Below, piece after piece: positions 17,777 to 25,776 of a DNA stretch of 64,000 nucleotides. This stretch comes from Sphingomonas sp. So64.6b (lineage in GTDB: Bacteria; Pseudomonadota; Alphaproteobacteria; Sphingomonadales; Sphingomonadaceae). Below the pieces are notes generated by a model, which was not told the DNA's origin, searched no databases, and saw only the letters and a list, made by a program, of their open reading frames with translations. The stretch's first letter is position 1; each line of letters starts with the position of its first letter. A program made the position numbers and the translations under genes. The stretch spans positions 1 to 64,000 of the forward strand of contig NZ_CP048817.1 of assembly GCF_014171475.1 (NCBI RefSeq), in the 5' to 3' direction.

Positions 17777-18822
17777 AGCCGTCTTTCCGCAAAGTCGGCA
17801 ATCCGGCTTCACACATCATCGTATTCCCGGCTCTGCGCAAATCCGCACTGCCGTTCGTGCTGCTGGCGACGACGGCGCTCGCCGGATGCGCCACTACCAC
17901 ACCGCCGCCGGAGATATCCTACGACAACGCAGCGCCCGCGGTTCAGACCGTCGATCCGCCCGCGCCCGTCACCGTTGTCGAACTGCCGCGCCCGCTGCCG
18001 CTACCCGGCCAGTTGCAGCGGGTCGAGCCATCCCGGCGCACGCCCGAACCCACTGATCCGACCGCGAGGGTGAACCAGGCCAATGCCGCCGCACGCATCC
18101 AGCCCGTGCGGGATGGCTTCATCAATTCGATGCAGGTCTATCCGTTCACGCAGGGCGCGCTCTATCAGGTCTATACCGCCGTGGGACAGATCACCGACAT
18201 CGCACTGCAGCCCGGCGAACAGCTCGTCGGCTCAGGCCCCGTCGCCGCCGGCGACACCGTGCGCTGGATCATCGGCGATACCGAGAGCGGTTCGGGCGCG
18301 ACGCGCCAGATCCATATTCTGGTCAAGCCGAGCCGCGCCGATCTGATGACCAACCTCATCATCAACACCAACCTCCGCACCTATCATATGGAACTTCGCT
18401 CGACCGAGCGGACCTATATGGCGTCGGTGTCCTGGCAATATCCGCAGGACCAGCTTATCGCGCTGCGCCGCCAGAACCAGCAGGCCGAGGCCGCCCAGCC
18501 GGTCGCGAGCGGCGTCGACCTCGCCAACGTCAACTTCCGCTACGCGATCGACGGCGATAGAGCGCCATGGCGGCCGCTACGGGCCTTCGACGACGGCCGC
18601 CAGGTCTTCATCGAATTCCCACGCGGGATCGGTCAGGGCGAGATGCCCCCGCTGTTCGTCGTCGGCCCGGAGGGAAACACCTCCGAACTGGTGAATTACC
18701 GCGTCCGTGGAAACTACATGATCGTCGATCGCCTCTTCGCCGCCGCCGAGTTACGCTTCGGTTCCAGCGATCGCCAGAAGCGCATCCGCATCACGCGCAC
18801 CGACGGGAGGCCGGCCTCGTGA
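17773..18822 (+). CDS. trbG: TrbG, VirB9-like outer-membrane channel lipoprotein
   Basis: 349 residues. The signal peptide ends in a lipobox ('TALAGC', Cys39), followed by a Pro-rich linker and a VirB9 domain: 'YPFTQGALYQVYTAVGQITD', then 'NLIINTNLRTYHMELRS' and, near the C-terminus, 'NYRVRGNYMIVDRLFAAAEL'. It forms part of the outer-membrane core complex with TrbI. The stop TGA overlaps the GTG start of trbI. Confidence 0.93.
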   Translation: MKPSFRKVGNPASHIIVFPALRKSALPFVLLATTALAGCATTTPPPEISYDNAAPAVQTVDPPAPVTVVELPRPLPLPGQLQRVEPSRRTPEPTDPTARVNQANAAARIQPVRDGFINSMQVYPFTQGALYQVYTAVGQITDIALQPGEQLVGSGPVAAGDTVRWIIGDTESGSGATRQIHILVKPSRADLMTNLIINTNLRTYHMELRSTERTYMASVSWQYPQDQLIALRRQNQQAEAAQPVASGVDLANVNFRYAIDGDRAPWRPLRAFDDGRQVFIEFPRGIGQGEMPPLFVVGPEGNTSELVNYRVRGNYMIVDRLFAAAELRFGSSDRQKRIRITRTDGRPAS

Positions 18823-20042
18823 GTGACAACGAGCCCCGGAACGAGGAAACCCCGAGCGATGGCGGTCGATCCTTGACCGGCGAGCCGGTCAGTGCCGCGC
18901 CAATGCGGCTGCGCGCCGAGCCACCCCGTGTGACCCGGCTGTCGCGCAAGGTCCTAGCGGGCATCGGCCTGGTCGCCAGTGTCGGACTGGGCGGCGCTCT
19001 CATTTATGCGTTGCAGACCCGAGACGGCGGCCGGCCTAACGAGGAACTCTATTCGACGGAGAACCGCTCGACCGCCGATGGCCTCGCCGGATTGCCGCGC
19101 GATTATAGTGGCGTGCCTCGGCTGGGACCGCCACTGCCCGGAGATCTCGGTCGCCCCATCGTCGGCGCGCAGGAACGCGGTCAGTCCGTGCCGGTGCCCG
19201 GAATCGCTTCGCCCAATCCTGGCATCAGCCCAGAGGAACAGCGCAGGCTGCAGGAGATCGAGACGGCGAGAACCAGCCGGCTGTTCTCCGGAACCGAGAC
19301 ACGCGCTGGAGCCGCATCTGCGACTCCCGCCATCGCTCCGCAGCCCGCGCCCGACCTGGCTGGTCTCGGTCTTGCGCCTCAGCCGGCAACACCATCTGCG
19401 CAGGATCGCCAAAATGCGTTCCTGAATGCCGCAGCAGATCGCCGCACGATCGCCGCCGACCGAGTCGCGGCACCGGCGTCGCCGAACATCCTACAGGCGG
19501 GCGCCGTCATCGCGGCCGCGCTGATCACTGGCATCAGGTCTGACTTGCCGGGTCAGATCACAGCGCAGGTCACCGAGAACATCTACGACAGCCCGACCGG
19601 CCGCATCCTCCTCGTGCCGCAGGGCACGCGCGTCGTCGGCCAGTACGACAACAACGTGCAGTTCGGTCAGAGCCGCGTGCTTCTGGTCTGGAACCGGCTG
19701 ATATTCCCGAATGGCCGCTCAATCGTCCTCGAACGCCAACCTGGAGCGGACGCAGAGGGCTATGCCGGACTTGAGGATGGCGTCGATTACCATTGGTGGG
19801 ATCTGCTGAAGGCCGCAGGGCTCTCGACTCTCCTCAGCGTCGGCGCGGAGCTGGCGACCAACGATGACGATCGGCTGATCAGCGCGATCCGCAGTGGCGG
19901 CCAGGACACTGTCAATGATGCCGGTCAGCAGATCGTGCGTCGTCAGCTCAACATCGCGCCGACGTTGACGATCCGTCCTGGATTCCCCGTCCGAGTGATC
20001 GTCACGCGCGACCTTGTGCTTGAACCTTACAGAGCTCGATGA
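18819..20042 (+). CDS. trbI: TrbI, VirB10-like energy-transducing channel protein
   Basis: 407 residues from GTG 18819 (GTGAGTGAC), overlapping the trbG stop. A short cytoplasmic region precedes one membrane helix (about 43-64), a Pro-rich linker, and the C-terminal VirB10 beta-barrel domain: 'AGAVIAAALITGIRSDLPGQ', 'IYDSPTGRILLVPQGTRVVG' and 'GFPVRVIVTRDLVLEPY'. The open frame extends upstream to 18567, but that part is trbG out of frame. Confidence 0.93.
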   Translation: MSDNEPRNEETPSDGGRSLTGEPVSAAPMRLRAEPPRVTRLSRKVLAGIGLVASVGLGGALIYALQTRDGGRPNEELYSTENRSTADGLAGLPRDYSGVPRLGPPLPGDLGRPIVGAQERGQSVPVPGIASPNPGISPEEQRRLQEIETARTSRLFSGTETRAGAASATPAIAPQPAPDLAGLGLAPQPATPSAQDRQNAFLNAAADRRTIAADRVAAPASPNILQAGAVIAAALITGIRSDLPGQITAQVTENIYDSPTGRILLVPQGTRVVGQYDNNVQFGQSRVLLVWNRLIFPNGRSIVLERQPGADAEGYAGLEDGVDYHWWDLLKAAGLSTLLSVGAELATNDDDRLISAIRSGGQDTVNDAGQQIVRRQLNIAPTLTIRPGFPVRVIVTRDLVLEPYRAR

Positions 20043-20266
20043 TGACCAAATTGAAGCTCGGCCCGATAGTCGAAGACAAACCCATCAAGGTTGCGATTGA
20101 ACTCCCGGTCTCCCTCCACCGCGATCTCGTTCGCTATGCCGAGATCCTGGGCCGGGAACAGGGCCAGACCATCCAGGATCCGGTAAGACTGATCGTACCA
20201 ATGCTCGAGCGTTTCATCGCAACGGATCGAGGATTCACCAAAGCTCGGCGATCCGTGGCGATCTGA
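20039..20266 (+). CDS. DUF2274 domain protein
   Basis: 75-residue protein that regularly follows trbI. It overlaps trbI by 4 bases (ATGATGA; ATG 20042 is also possible). 'KPIKVAIELPVSLHRDLVRYA' looks like the strand and helix of a ribbon-helix-helix DNA-binding fold, and the C-terminal 'MLERFIATDRGFTKARR' is typical of the family. It may regulate transfer; the function is not established. Confidence 0.8.
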   Translation: MMTKLKLGPIVEDKPIKVAIELPVSLHRDLVRYAEILGREQGQTIQDPVRLIVPMLERFIATDRGFTKARRSVAI

Positions 20267-20311
20267 CGATGGCGGAACTGTCGGTCAAGCTTCGAACGAT
20301 GCCGACCTGGA

Positions 20312-20655
20312 CAAGCCCGCACGGAAATCTGGCAGTTGGTTGCGGAGCGGGACTATTTAGCCTTGGCCTTGGGCCGATGAGCGTGGGCCGGAGGCGATCG
20401 ATGATCGAGCCAGCTCACGACCGATTATCGATCTCGACGCAGTGCCGGCTGCTAACGATCAGCCGGTCATCCTGTTACTACGCGCCGGTCCCGGAGACCG
20501 AGGACACGCTGGCGCTGGTGCGGGTGATCGATGCCGCGTTCCTCGACATGCCCTGGTAGGGCAGCCGCCAGATGGTCCGACATCTGCGCCAAATCGGCCA
20601 CGATGCCGGCCGTCGGCGCGATCGGCGGCTGGTGGCGAAATCCGGATCAACATGA
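20312..20655 (+). pseudogene. IS3-family transposase remnant (orfA tail and orfB start)
   Basis: Decayed insertion sequence directly after the trb operon. One frame ends with 'EIWQLVAERDYLALALGR' and stop at 20382, the usual OrfA tail. The next frame carries OrfB-like 'RRRSMIEPAHDRLSISTQCR', 'LTISRSSCYYAPVPETED' and 'VIDAAFLDMPW', then a nonsense TAG at 20557-20559 where the family has a tyrosine, and 'GSRQMVRHLRQIGHDAGRRR' beyond it. The DDE catalytic core is missing. The family call rests on the characteristic OrfB N-terminus. Confidence 0.75.
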
Positions 20656-20678
20656 TGCTCGTGCATCCCATCATGTTG
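20648..20678. repeat. Perfect 10-bp inverted repeat at the end of the IS3 remnant
   Basis: CAACATGATG (20648-20657) and CATCATGTTG (20669-20678) are exact complements with an 11-nt loop. No T-run follows, so it is not a standard terminator. It lies where the IS3 similarity stops and the AT-richer neighbour begins, and may mark an old junction. Confidence 0.5.
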
Positions 20679-20780
20679 GACGTCGTTAAACGGTGCGAGG
20701 CTGGGCCGATCCATGCTGCGATCTGCAAATCGCATCTTTGAAATGCGCCATGGTGAAGCGCTTCCAACATGCACGAATTG

Positions 20781-21191
20781 TCAAAATACAATTCCCCCTG
20801 CGCCCACAACGTAAAGAGCAAGGCATACTCCGAAGGCTGCCATTGGAATAATAAAGAAGTACTTCTTTGCTACTAAAACAAGCCCACAAAGATATAATCC
20901 ACCAGCCCACAGCATGAATTGAGATTCGTACAAAAGCGTGATTCGAAAAATAGAAAGATACCCATAGATCGTTCCGAACAATAGCAATCCAAGGCTCTGG
21001 CTTGCGTTAAAGCCGACCCAGGCATCCCAGATCAGAAGCTTATCAGTAAACATAACCGACGTGTTTTTCATGCTTGCAGCAAGATCTGGATCTCGAGGGT
21101 CAAGCTTGGAGCTAAAGAGCGTGGCGCGCAGATGCAGCGCGCCTATGATGAAGCTCAATACGGCACTTGACGCTATAAGAATTTGAGGCAT
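20781..21191 (-). CDS. Small four-helix membrane protein, unknown function
   Basis: 136 residues with four predicted membrane segments (about 2-20, 50-68, 72-98 and 105-133) and one short charged loop, 'SSKLDPRDPDLAASMKNTS'. I do not recognise a characterised family; it resembles uncharacterised small integral membrane proteins. It starts 21 bp downstream of a LysR-type gene on the same strand, so both are probably one transcript. The DNA is clearly more AT-rich than the flanks, suggesting separate origin. Confidence 0.7.
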   Translation of the reverse strand: MPQILIASSAVLSFIIGALHLRATLFSSKLDPRDPDLAASMKNTSVMFTDKLLIWDAWVGFNASQSLGLLLFGTIYGYLSIFRITLLYESQFMLWAGGLYLCGLVLVAKKYFFIIPMAAFGVCLALYVVGAGGIVF

Positions 21192-21212
21192 TTCAATAAC
21201 TCCGTATGTAAA

Positions 21213-22166
21213 CTAACGCTTGAGATGAAAATTTGACCGGCTTGCCGCGTGCGTCGTCCTGCGATCCATTTGTCTCCCAAGATGCAGCAAGTGTTTCAAA
21301 GCTGGGTTTGGGTTACCAGTTGACCAAATAGCGCTCGACGGAACTATGTCCGAGTTGCCGGCCATTGGTCTAAACACGACCCCTGCAAACGCAGTTCCGA
21401 GCGTGGAGTCAGTTGTAAGAGTTAGGCCAAACCCTTTGGCGACCATGTTGATCAAATTCTCACGTCCGACACGGTGCGCGTCTATGACTGGGCGAAAACC
21501 GGGACTTGAAAGCCGCTTCACAAGATAGTCCTCAATTTCTGGACCCGGTCCCCCAACGCCAACGATGAAGGGTTCGTCGCGAACGTCCTGCCAGGAGATC
21601 TCAGTAGCCGAAGCCAAGCGATGCGTTTCAGGAAGAGCCAAGTAAATGCGCTCATCCCACAAATGAAGTGAAGAGCATTCACTGATAATCGGCTTGCCGG
21701 CCAGAAATGCCACATCTAGGCGACCGTTCATTACGCCAGCCAGATTTGCCTGCGGAGTTTCCTCGAATAACTCAATCCTAATTCTGGGGAATGCAGCGCG
21801 ATACGCTCCAATCAGGTCACTAAGAAATCCCCGCGCAAATGATGCGACCAACCCAATCCTCAGTTCACCTTGGTTGCCTCGCCGCGCAAGTATCAATTCC
21901 TGTGCCGCACGGTGAAGACGGCTCGCGCTGATAATTGCCTCTTTAAGAAAGCGGTCACCAGCTGGAGTCGGCCTAACTCCCGTTCGCTTCCGCTCGAATA
22001 GCGAAGCGCCTAAGCTCGCTTCAAGAAGTTGGATTCTGCGACTTACCGTCGACTGCGGAAGGCCCAGAGCCGTAGCAGCCCGGCGGAAACTGCCGTGTTC
22101 GGCTGCGGCCAACGCGTAGCGTAAGTATCTAAGATCAAGCGCGAGATCAGGCACAGTAAAACCCAT
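21213..22166 (-). CDS. LysR-type transcriptional regulator
   Basis: 317 residues. The N-terminal winged HTH reads 'LRYLRYALAAAEHGSFRRAA' and 'LGLPQSTVSRRIQLLEASLG' (about 12-55), followed by the usual linker helix and a periplasmic-binding-like effector domain ('LRIGLVASFARGFLSDLIG' near 100). The inducer is unknown. The order LysR then membrane protein on one strand suggests co-transcription. Composition is lower in GC than the conjugation module. Confidence 0.9.
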   Translation of the reverse strand: MGFTVPDLALDLRYLRYALAAAEHGSFRRAATALGLPQSTVSRRIQLLEASLGASLFERKRTGVRPTPAGDRFLKEAIISASRLHRAAQELILARRGNQGELRIGLVASFARGFLSDLIGAYRAAFPRIRIELFEETPQANLAGVMNGRLDVAFLAGKPIISECSSLHLWDERIYLALPETHRLASATEISWQDVRDEPFIVGVGGPGPEIEDYLVKRLSSPGFRPVIDAHRVGRENLINMVAKGFGLTLTTDSTLGTAFAGVVFRPMAGNSDIVPSSAIWSTGNPNPALKHLLHLGRQMDRRTTHAASRSNFHLKR

Positions 22167-22248
22167 CCATAGCTCGGCTCAATCCGCAGGGTGGCCCTGG
22201 CCGGATTTGTCCGGCTCGCCAAAGCGGTCTCAACCTTGGTTGCATCCT

Positions 22249-22944
22249 TCAGGCCTCCAGCAGCGCATCGACAAAGCCGGGCTCGACCAGTCTGACGCTG
22301 TCATCGGGCAGGCCAAGGATGCGGTCGACAACGATCGCCTGCATCCTCATCGTCCGCTCCAACTGCTCATTGGCGGATTGGGCGTCCGCGGTTCCGCGCG
22401 CCGTGATGGCGCCGGCGACGGCTTCGCGGCTCAGGGCGCCAAGCCTTAGAATGATGTCCGCCGCGATCGCGGCATCGGGAACGTTGAAGGCGCCTTCATC
22501 CATGCCTTTTTCGATGATGGTGGTGAGCAGGGGCGCGACAACGGCGCTCGTTGCCCTGTTCAGCCGGTCGTAGAGAATGAGGTTTTCGGTAGTAAACGCG
22601 GCTTCAAACGCCTTGACGATCTTGGGCCCGTCTCCTGCCTTGAACTGGCGCATACGTTCGAAAGCCAGGTTCAGCCGATCGAGCGGCGATAGCCCGGGAT
22701 GGTCGAGTACGTCACCTATTCGTTCGACGGCCTGCCCCGCCATGCGGCGGCTCAACGCCTCCAGCACCTGATCCTTTGAGGCGAAGTGGTGGTAGAAGCC
22801 GCCTTTCGACACCCCCGCCAACGTCATGATGTCATTGATTGTTGTCGCGTCGTAACCACGGGCAAAGAAAAGCGACTGGGCACAATCGAGCAATTGCTCC
22901 CGGCGATCTTCCGGCTTGAGATTCTTGCGTCCCGTCACCGCCAT
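22249..22944 (-). CDS. TetR-family repressor of the adjacent ABC exporter
   Basis: 231 residues. The N-terminal HTH reads 'RREQLLDCAQSLFFARGYDA' and 'INDIMTLAGVSKGGFYHHF' (about 14-53). The C-terminal domain resembles the second TetR in this window (28164-28913), both ending with a 'VVDRILGLPD' motif, so they may be paralogues. It is divergent from a three-gene ABC exporter, and a perfect palindrome lies in the shared promoter at 22975-22987. Repression of the exporter and itself is the likely role. Confidence 0.92.
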   Translation of the reverse strand: MAVTGRKNLKPEDRREQLLDCAQSLFFARGYDATTINDIMTLAGVSKGGFYHHFASKDQVLEALSRRMAGQAVERIGDVLDHPGLSPLDRLNLAFERMRQFKAGDGPKIVKAFEAAFTTENLILYDRLNRATSAVVAPLLTTIIEKGMDEGAFNVPDAAIAADIILRLGALSREAVAGAITARGTADAQSANEQLERTMRMQAIVVDRILGLPDDSVRLVEPGFVDALLEA

Positions 22945-22974
22945 TGCTCCCCTCCAAGCCTTTCCACTTGCAAG

Positions 22975-22987
22975 ACCGACCGTCGGT
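22975..22987. promoter_or_regulatory. Palindromic operator, TetR/ABC exporter promoter
   Basis: ACCGAC-C-GTCGGT is a perfect 6-1-6 palindrome, 31 bp upstream of the tetR start and 83 bp before the ATPase start. Its sequence is very like known TetR-family operators of drug-efflux systems. Palindrome seen; binding inferred. Confidence 0.7.
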
Positions 22988-23069
22988 TTGTATCATGACA
23001 TTCATCCGTGCGAACTGCAAGGCGCCTCAACTGCGCACTAGCCCGTGGAAACAACGCCAAGGTCACCGA

Positions 23070-23969
23070 ATGCCAAGCGCCCTCACCAATCCGGCCATCG
23101 TCGTCGACAACCTGCGCTACACCTATGCGGGACAGACAAACGCGGCCCTTGACGGCATCAGCTTCTCTGTCGGGACGGGGGAGATTTTCGGCCTACTGGG
23201 ACCGTCTGGGGCCGGCAAGAGCACGACGCAGAAAATCCTCACCCGCCAGCAGCGGACCTTTGGGGGCTCCGTATCGGTGCTGGGCAAACCCCTTAATAAG
23301 TGGGGCCAAGACTTCTTCGAGGCCATTGGCGTCGGGTTCGAACTGCCCAACCACTATTTGAAATTCACTGCCGTCGAGAACCTGAAGTTCTTCGCCTCGC
23401 TCTACCGGCGTGCGAGCCGCGACCCGATCGAACTCATGGCGATGGTGGGACTCGACAAGTTTGCCAATAAGAGGGTCGAGACCTTTTCCAAAGGCATGCG
23501 CATGCGCCTTAACTTCGTGCGCGCCATTCAGCACGATCCTGACTTGATTTTCCTCGATGAACCGACCGCCGGGCTGGATCCGGTCAATGCCGGCATCGTG
23601 AAATCGATCGTTTCTGACCTGCGCAAGGCCGGCAAAACGATCGTCCTGACGACCCACAACATGAGCGATGTGGATCAGCTGTGCGATCGTGTTTCCTTCA
23701 TGGTGGACGGCCGCTTCGCGGCGCTCAATACGCCGGAGGCGCTGAAGGCGCTGCATGGTCGCCGGACGGTGCGTGTCACCCACGGGGCGGTCGAGGAGAG
23801 CCAGGCGGAGTTTCCGCTCGACGGGCTCGGCGACAACGCACGCTTCCTCGATTTGCTGAGGGCCGGAGCCGTCCGGCGCATCCACAGTCAGGAGGCGACG
23901 CTCGACAAGGTGTTCAACGACGTGACGGGCCACAGCCTCGATCAGGCCGAGCCGGAGACAGCCCGATGA
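23070..23969 (+). CDS. ABC transporter ATP-binding subunit (drug-export type)
   Basis: 299 residues from ATG 23070; an in-frame ATG at 22995 lies too close to the operator. The Walker A motif is '[12 protein letters not shown]' (about 41-52), the signature region '[12 protein letters not shown]' and the Walker B '[14 protein letters not shown]', followed by the H-loop 'TTHNMSD'. Together with two small permeases downstream it matches the three-gene Rv2686c-2688c-like fluoroquinolone exporter layout. The stop overlaps the first permease start (ATGA). Confidence 0.92.
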   Translation: MPSALTNPAIVVDNLRYTYAGQTNAALDGISFSVGTGEIFGLLGPSGAGKSTTQKILTRQQRTFGGSVSVLGKPLNKWGQDFFEAIGVGFELPNHYLKFTAVENLKFFASLYRRASRDPIELMAMVGLDKFANKRVETFSKGMRMRLNFVRAIQHDPDLIFLDEPTAGLDPVNAGIVKSIVSDLRKAGKTIVLTTHNMSDVDQLCDRVSFMVDGRFAALNTPEALKALHGRRTVRVTHGAVEESQAEFPLDGLGDNARFLDLLRAGAVRRIHSQEATLDKVFNDVTGHSLDQAEPETAR

Positions 23970-24691
23970 GCGTTACGCTTCGCCGCCTCATCGCCTGGGA
24001 TCTCCGTCTGCAGGCCCGCGAAAATGTCTATGTCTTCACGGTGCTGACAACGGCCGCATTCGGTGTTTTCATCGCGCTCTTGCCCACTGGCACGCCCGAT
24101 GCCGTGATCACCGCAATCCTGTTCCTCGACCCGGCTATCGTCGGCAGCAGTTTCGTCGGCTCGATCGTGCTGATGGAACGGGGTCAGAATACGTTGGCGG
24201 CGCTATCGGTCTCGCCCGCGGCGCCGGGCGAGTATGTAGTGTCCAAGGTCATCACACTGACGCTTCTCACCATCTTAAGTGGCCTCGCCCTCGTCCTCGT
24301 TGCCTATTGGCCGGTCGACCCGGTGCGGCTTCTGCGATTTGTGGTGGCACTGACCTTTACAGGTACGCTCGGAGTCGTCGGCGGTTTGATCCTCGTGGCT
24401 CGGGCCAACTCCATGAACCACCTGATCGCGCGGGCATTTCCGGTGACGATCCTGCTCTTCTTGCCGCTTTTCGCACACTTCGGTGTCGTCACCGGAGTCT
24501 GGCAATGGCTGCTGTTCGCGATCAACCCAGGCCATGCCATGCTGCGCGCGCTGCTTTGGGCAGCCGATCCGTCAGCAGTGACGATGCCCGACGTTATCTA
24601 CGCATTCACCTATTTGGCGGTGCTGAGCGCGATCCTGTTTCGTTGGTCGTTGACCGTTTACGGCGCGGATCTCGGCCGAACCGAAGACTGA
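23966..24691 (+). CDS. ABC-2-type permease subunit 1
   Basis: 241 residues with six hydrophobic segments (about 22-42, 52-72, 97-120, 126-148, 155-176 and 210-228). It begins with '[19 protein letters not shown]', the short cytoplasmic start usual for this exporter type. It overlaps the ATPase gene by 4 bases. Similarity is to permeases annotated as fluoroquinolone-export subunits; the real substrate is not predictable from sequence. Confidence 0.87.
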   Translation: MSVTLRRLIAWDLRLQARENVYVFTVLTTAAFGVFIALLPTGTPDAVITAILFLDPAIVGSSFVGSIVLMERGQNTLAALSVSPAAPGEYVVSKVITLTLLTILSGLALVLVAYWPVDPVRLLRFVVALTFTGTLGVVGGLILVARANSMNHLIARAFPVTILLFLPLFAHFGVVTGVWQWLLFAINPGHAMLRALLWAADPSAVTMPDVIYAFTYLAVLSAILFRWSLTVYGADLGRTED

Positions 24692-24702
24692 GGAGAAGGT
24701 TC

Positions 24703-25419
24703 ATGCCCGCATTGGCGAGTCTGGTCCGCCGCGACCTCGTCGACATCACCCGCGACAGAGTCATGCTCAACATCGTCGGCATGATGGTGGTGCTGGTGAT
24801 CGTCGCCACCGGGGTTCGACACATGGGGTATTTCCCGGATTGGTGGACGAATATCCTCATCGTCCTGCTGCTCGGCTACATGCCCGGCATGGGCTATCTG
24901 TTTGGCATGCTGATCGTCGATGAGATCGACAGCGGAGTGAACCAGGCGTTGCTGGTTTCGCCGGTTTCGGCCATCGGCGTGGTGGGCGCACGGACCCTGC
25001 TCGCGACAAGCTTCGTGCTCCTCTATGCCTTTGCCCTGATCTACGCGAGCCGGATGATCGAACTTCCATTCCAGCAGTGGGTTCTGCCGATCCTGACGCT
25101 GGCAGTGGCGGTGCCCTGGGTGACGCTCCTAGTGCCCGCGCTTTCGCGCGACAAGGTGCAGGCGATGGGCCTCTTCAAGACGTTGAATCTCTACATCCAG
25201 GTGGCGGCGATCAGCCTCTTCATTCCGCAAGGCGCCTGGTACGGCTATCCGCTGCTGCTGACGCCCGCGACCTGGGCCGTGAAAGGCATACTGGCTTTCA
25301 CCGAAGGGCGGGAGACCGCAGGCTACCTCTGGTCAGTAGGAGGACTTGTTTTCTTCCTCGCACTATTGGCGTGGGCGGTGCGTGCCTACTGGTGCCGTCA
25401 GTATGTCCAAGCTCGTTAG
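24703..25419 (+). CDS. ABC-2-type permease subunit 2
   Basis: 238 residues from ATG 24703 with aggagaaggt upstream. It starts '[20 protein letters not shown]' and has six hydrophobic segments. Its membrane core includes '[20 protein letters not shown]'. It completes a heterodimeric exporter with the preceding gene, 11 bp away. No further gene follows in the operon. Confidence 0.87.
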   Translation: MPALASLVRRDLVDITRDRVMLNIVGMMVVLVIVATGVRHMGYFPDWWTNILIVLLLGYMPGMGYLFGMLIVDEIDSGVNQALLVSPVSAIGVVGARTLLATSFVLLYAFALIYASRMIELPFQQWVLPILTLAVAVPWVTLLVPALSRDKVQAMGLFKTLNLYIQVAAISLFIPQGAWYGYPLLLTPATWAVKGILAFTEGRETAGYLWSVGGLVFFLALLAWAVRAYWCRQYVQAR

Positions 25420-25776
25420 CTTAGTTTCTTAGTTTCGAAGAAAAAGTGTGGGAGCTGAGGTAGAACAGACACTCGTTTCGGAACTGGATTGTGAAGGAAG
25501 CCTTCTCTACTTCCAACGCATGGTAGCTCGTACCAGGATGAGGATAACGCTCCTCGACCGCGCCATTAACGCCACTATATCGCGTTCCATCGACTCGTCC
25601 GATCAGTGGAATGCACCCGGAAGTCGTCCGCCTTTACCGCGCCGGCACGAGTGACGGCAGCAAAGGCCAGGAGATCGCCTGGCCTGGCGCAACGCGGGCG
25701 CGACCGCCTCCGTAGGGCCTGATGCGTTTTTCGGTCTGAAACATCCTTTGGACGTTGAATGAATCAAGGAGCCGAA
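25420..25776. other. Intergenic region between ABC exporter and UvrA-like gene
   Basis: 357 bp with no convincing gene. The only structure I see is a perfect 7-bp inverted repeat, GGCCAGG at 25665-25671 and CCTGGCC at 25678-25684 with a 6-nt loop, without a T-run. The region must contain the promoter of the UvrA-like gene. Confidence 0.4.

Noticed and set aside
25665..25684. Terminator after the ABC exporter
   Set aside because: The 7-bp stem lies 246 bp after the last stop and lacks a T-run.
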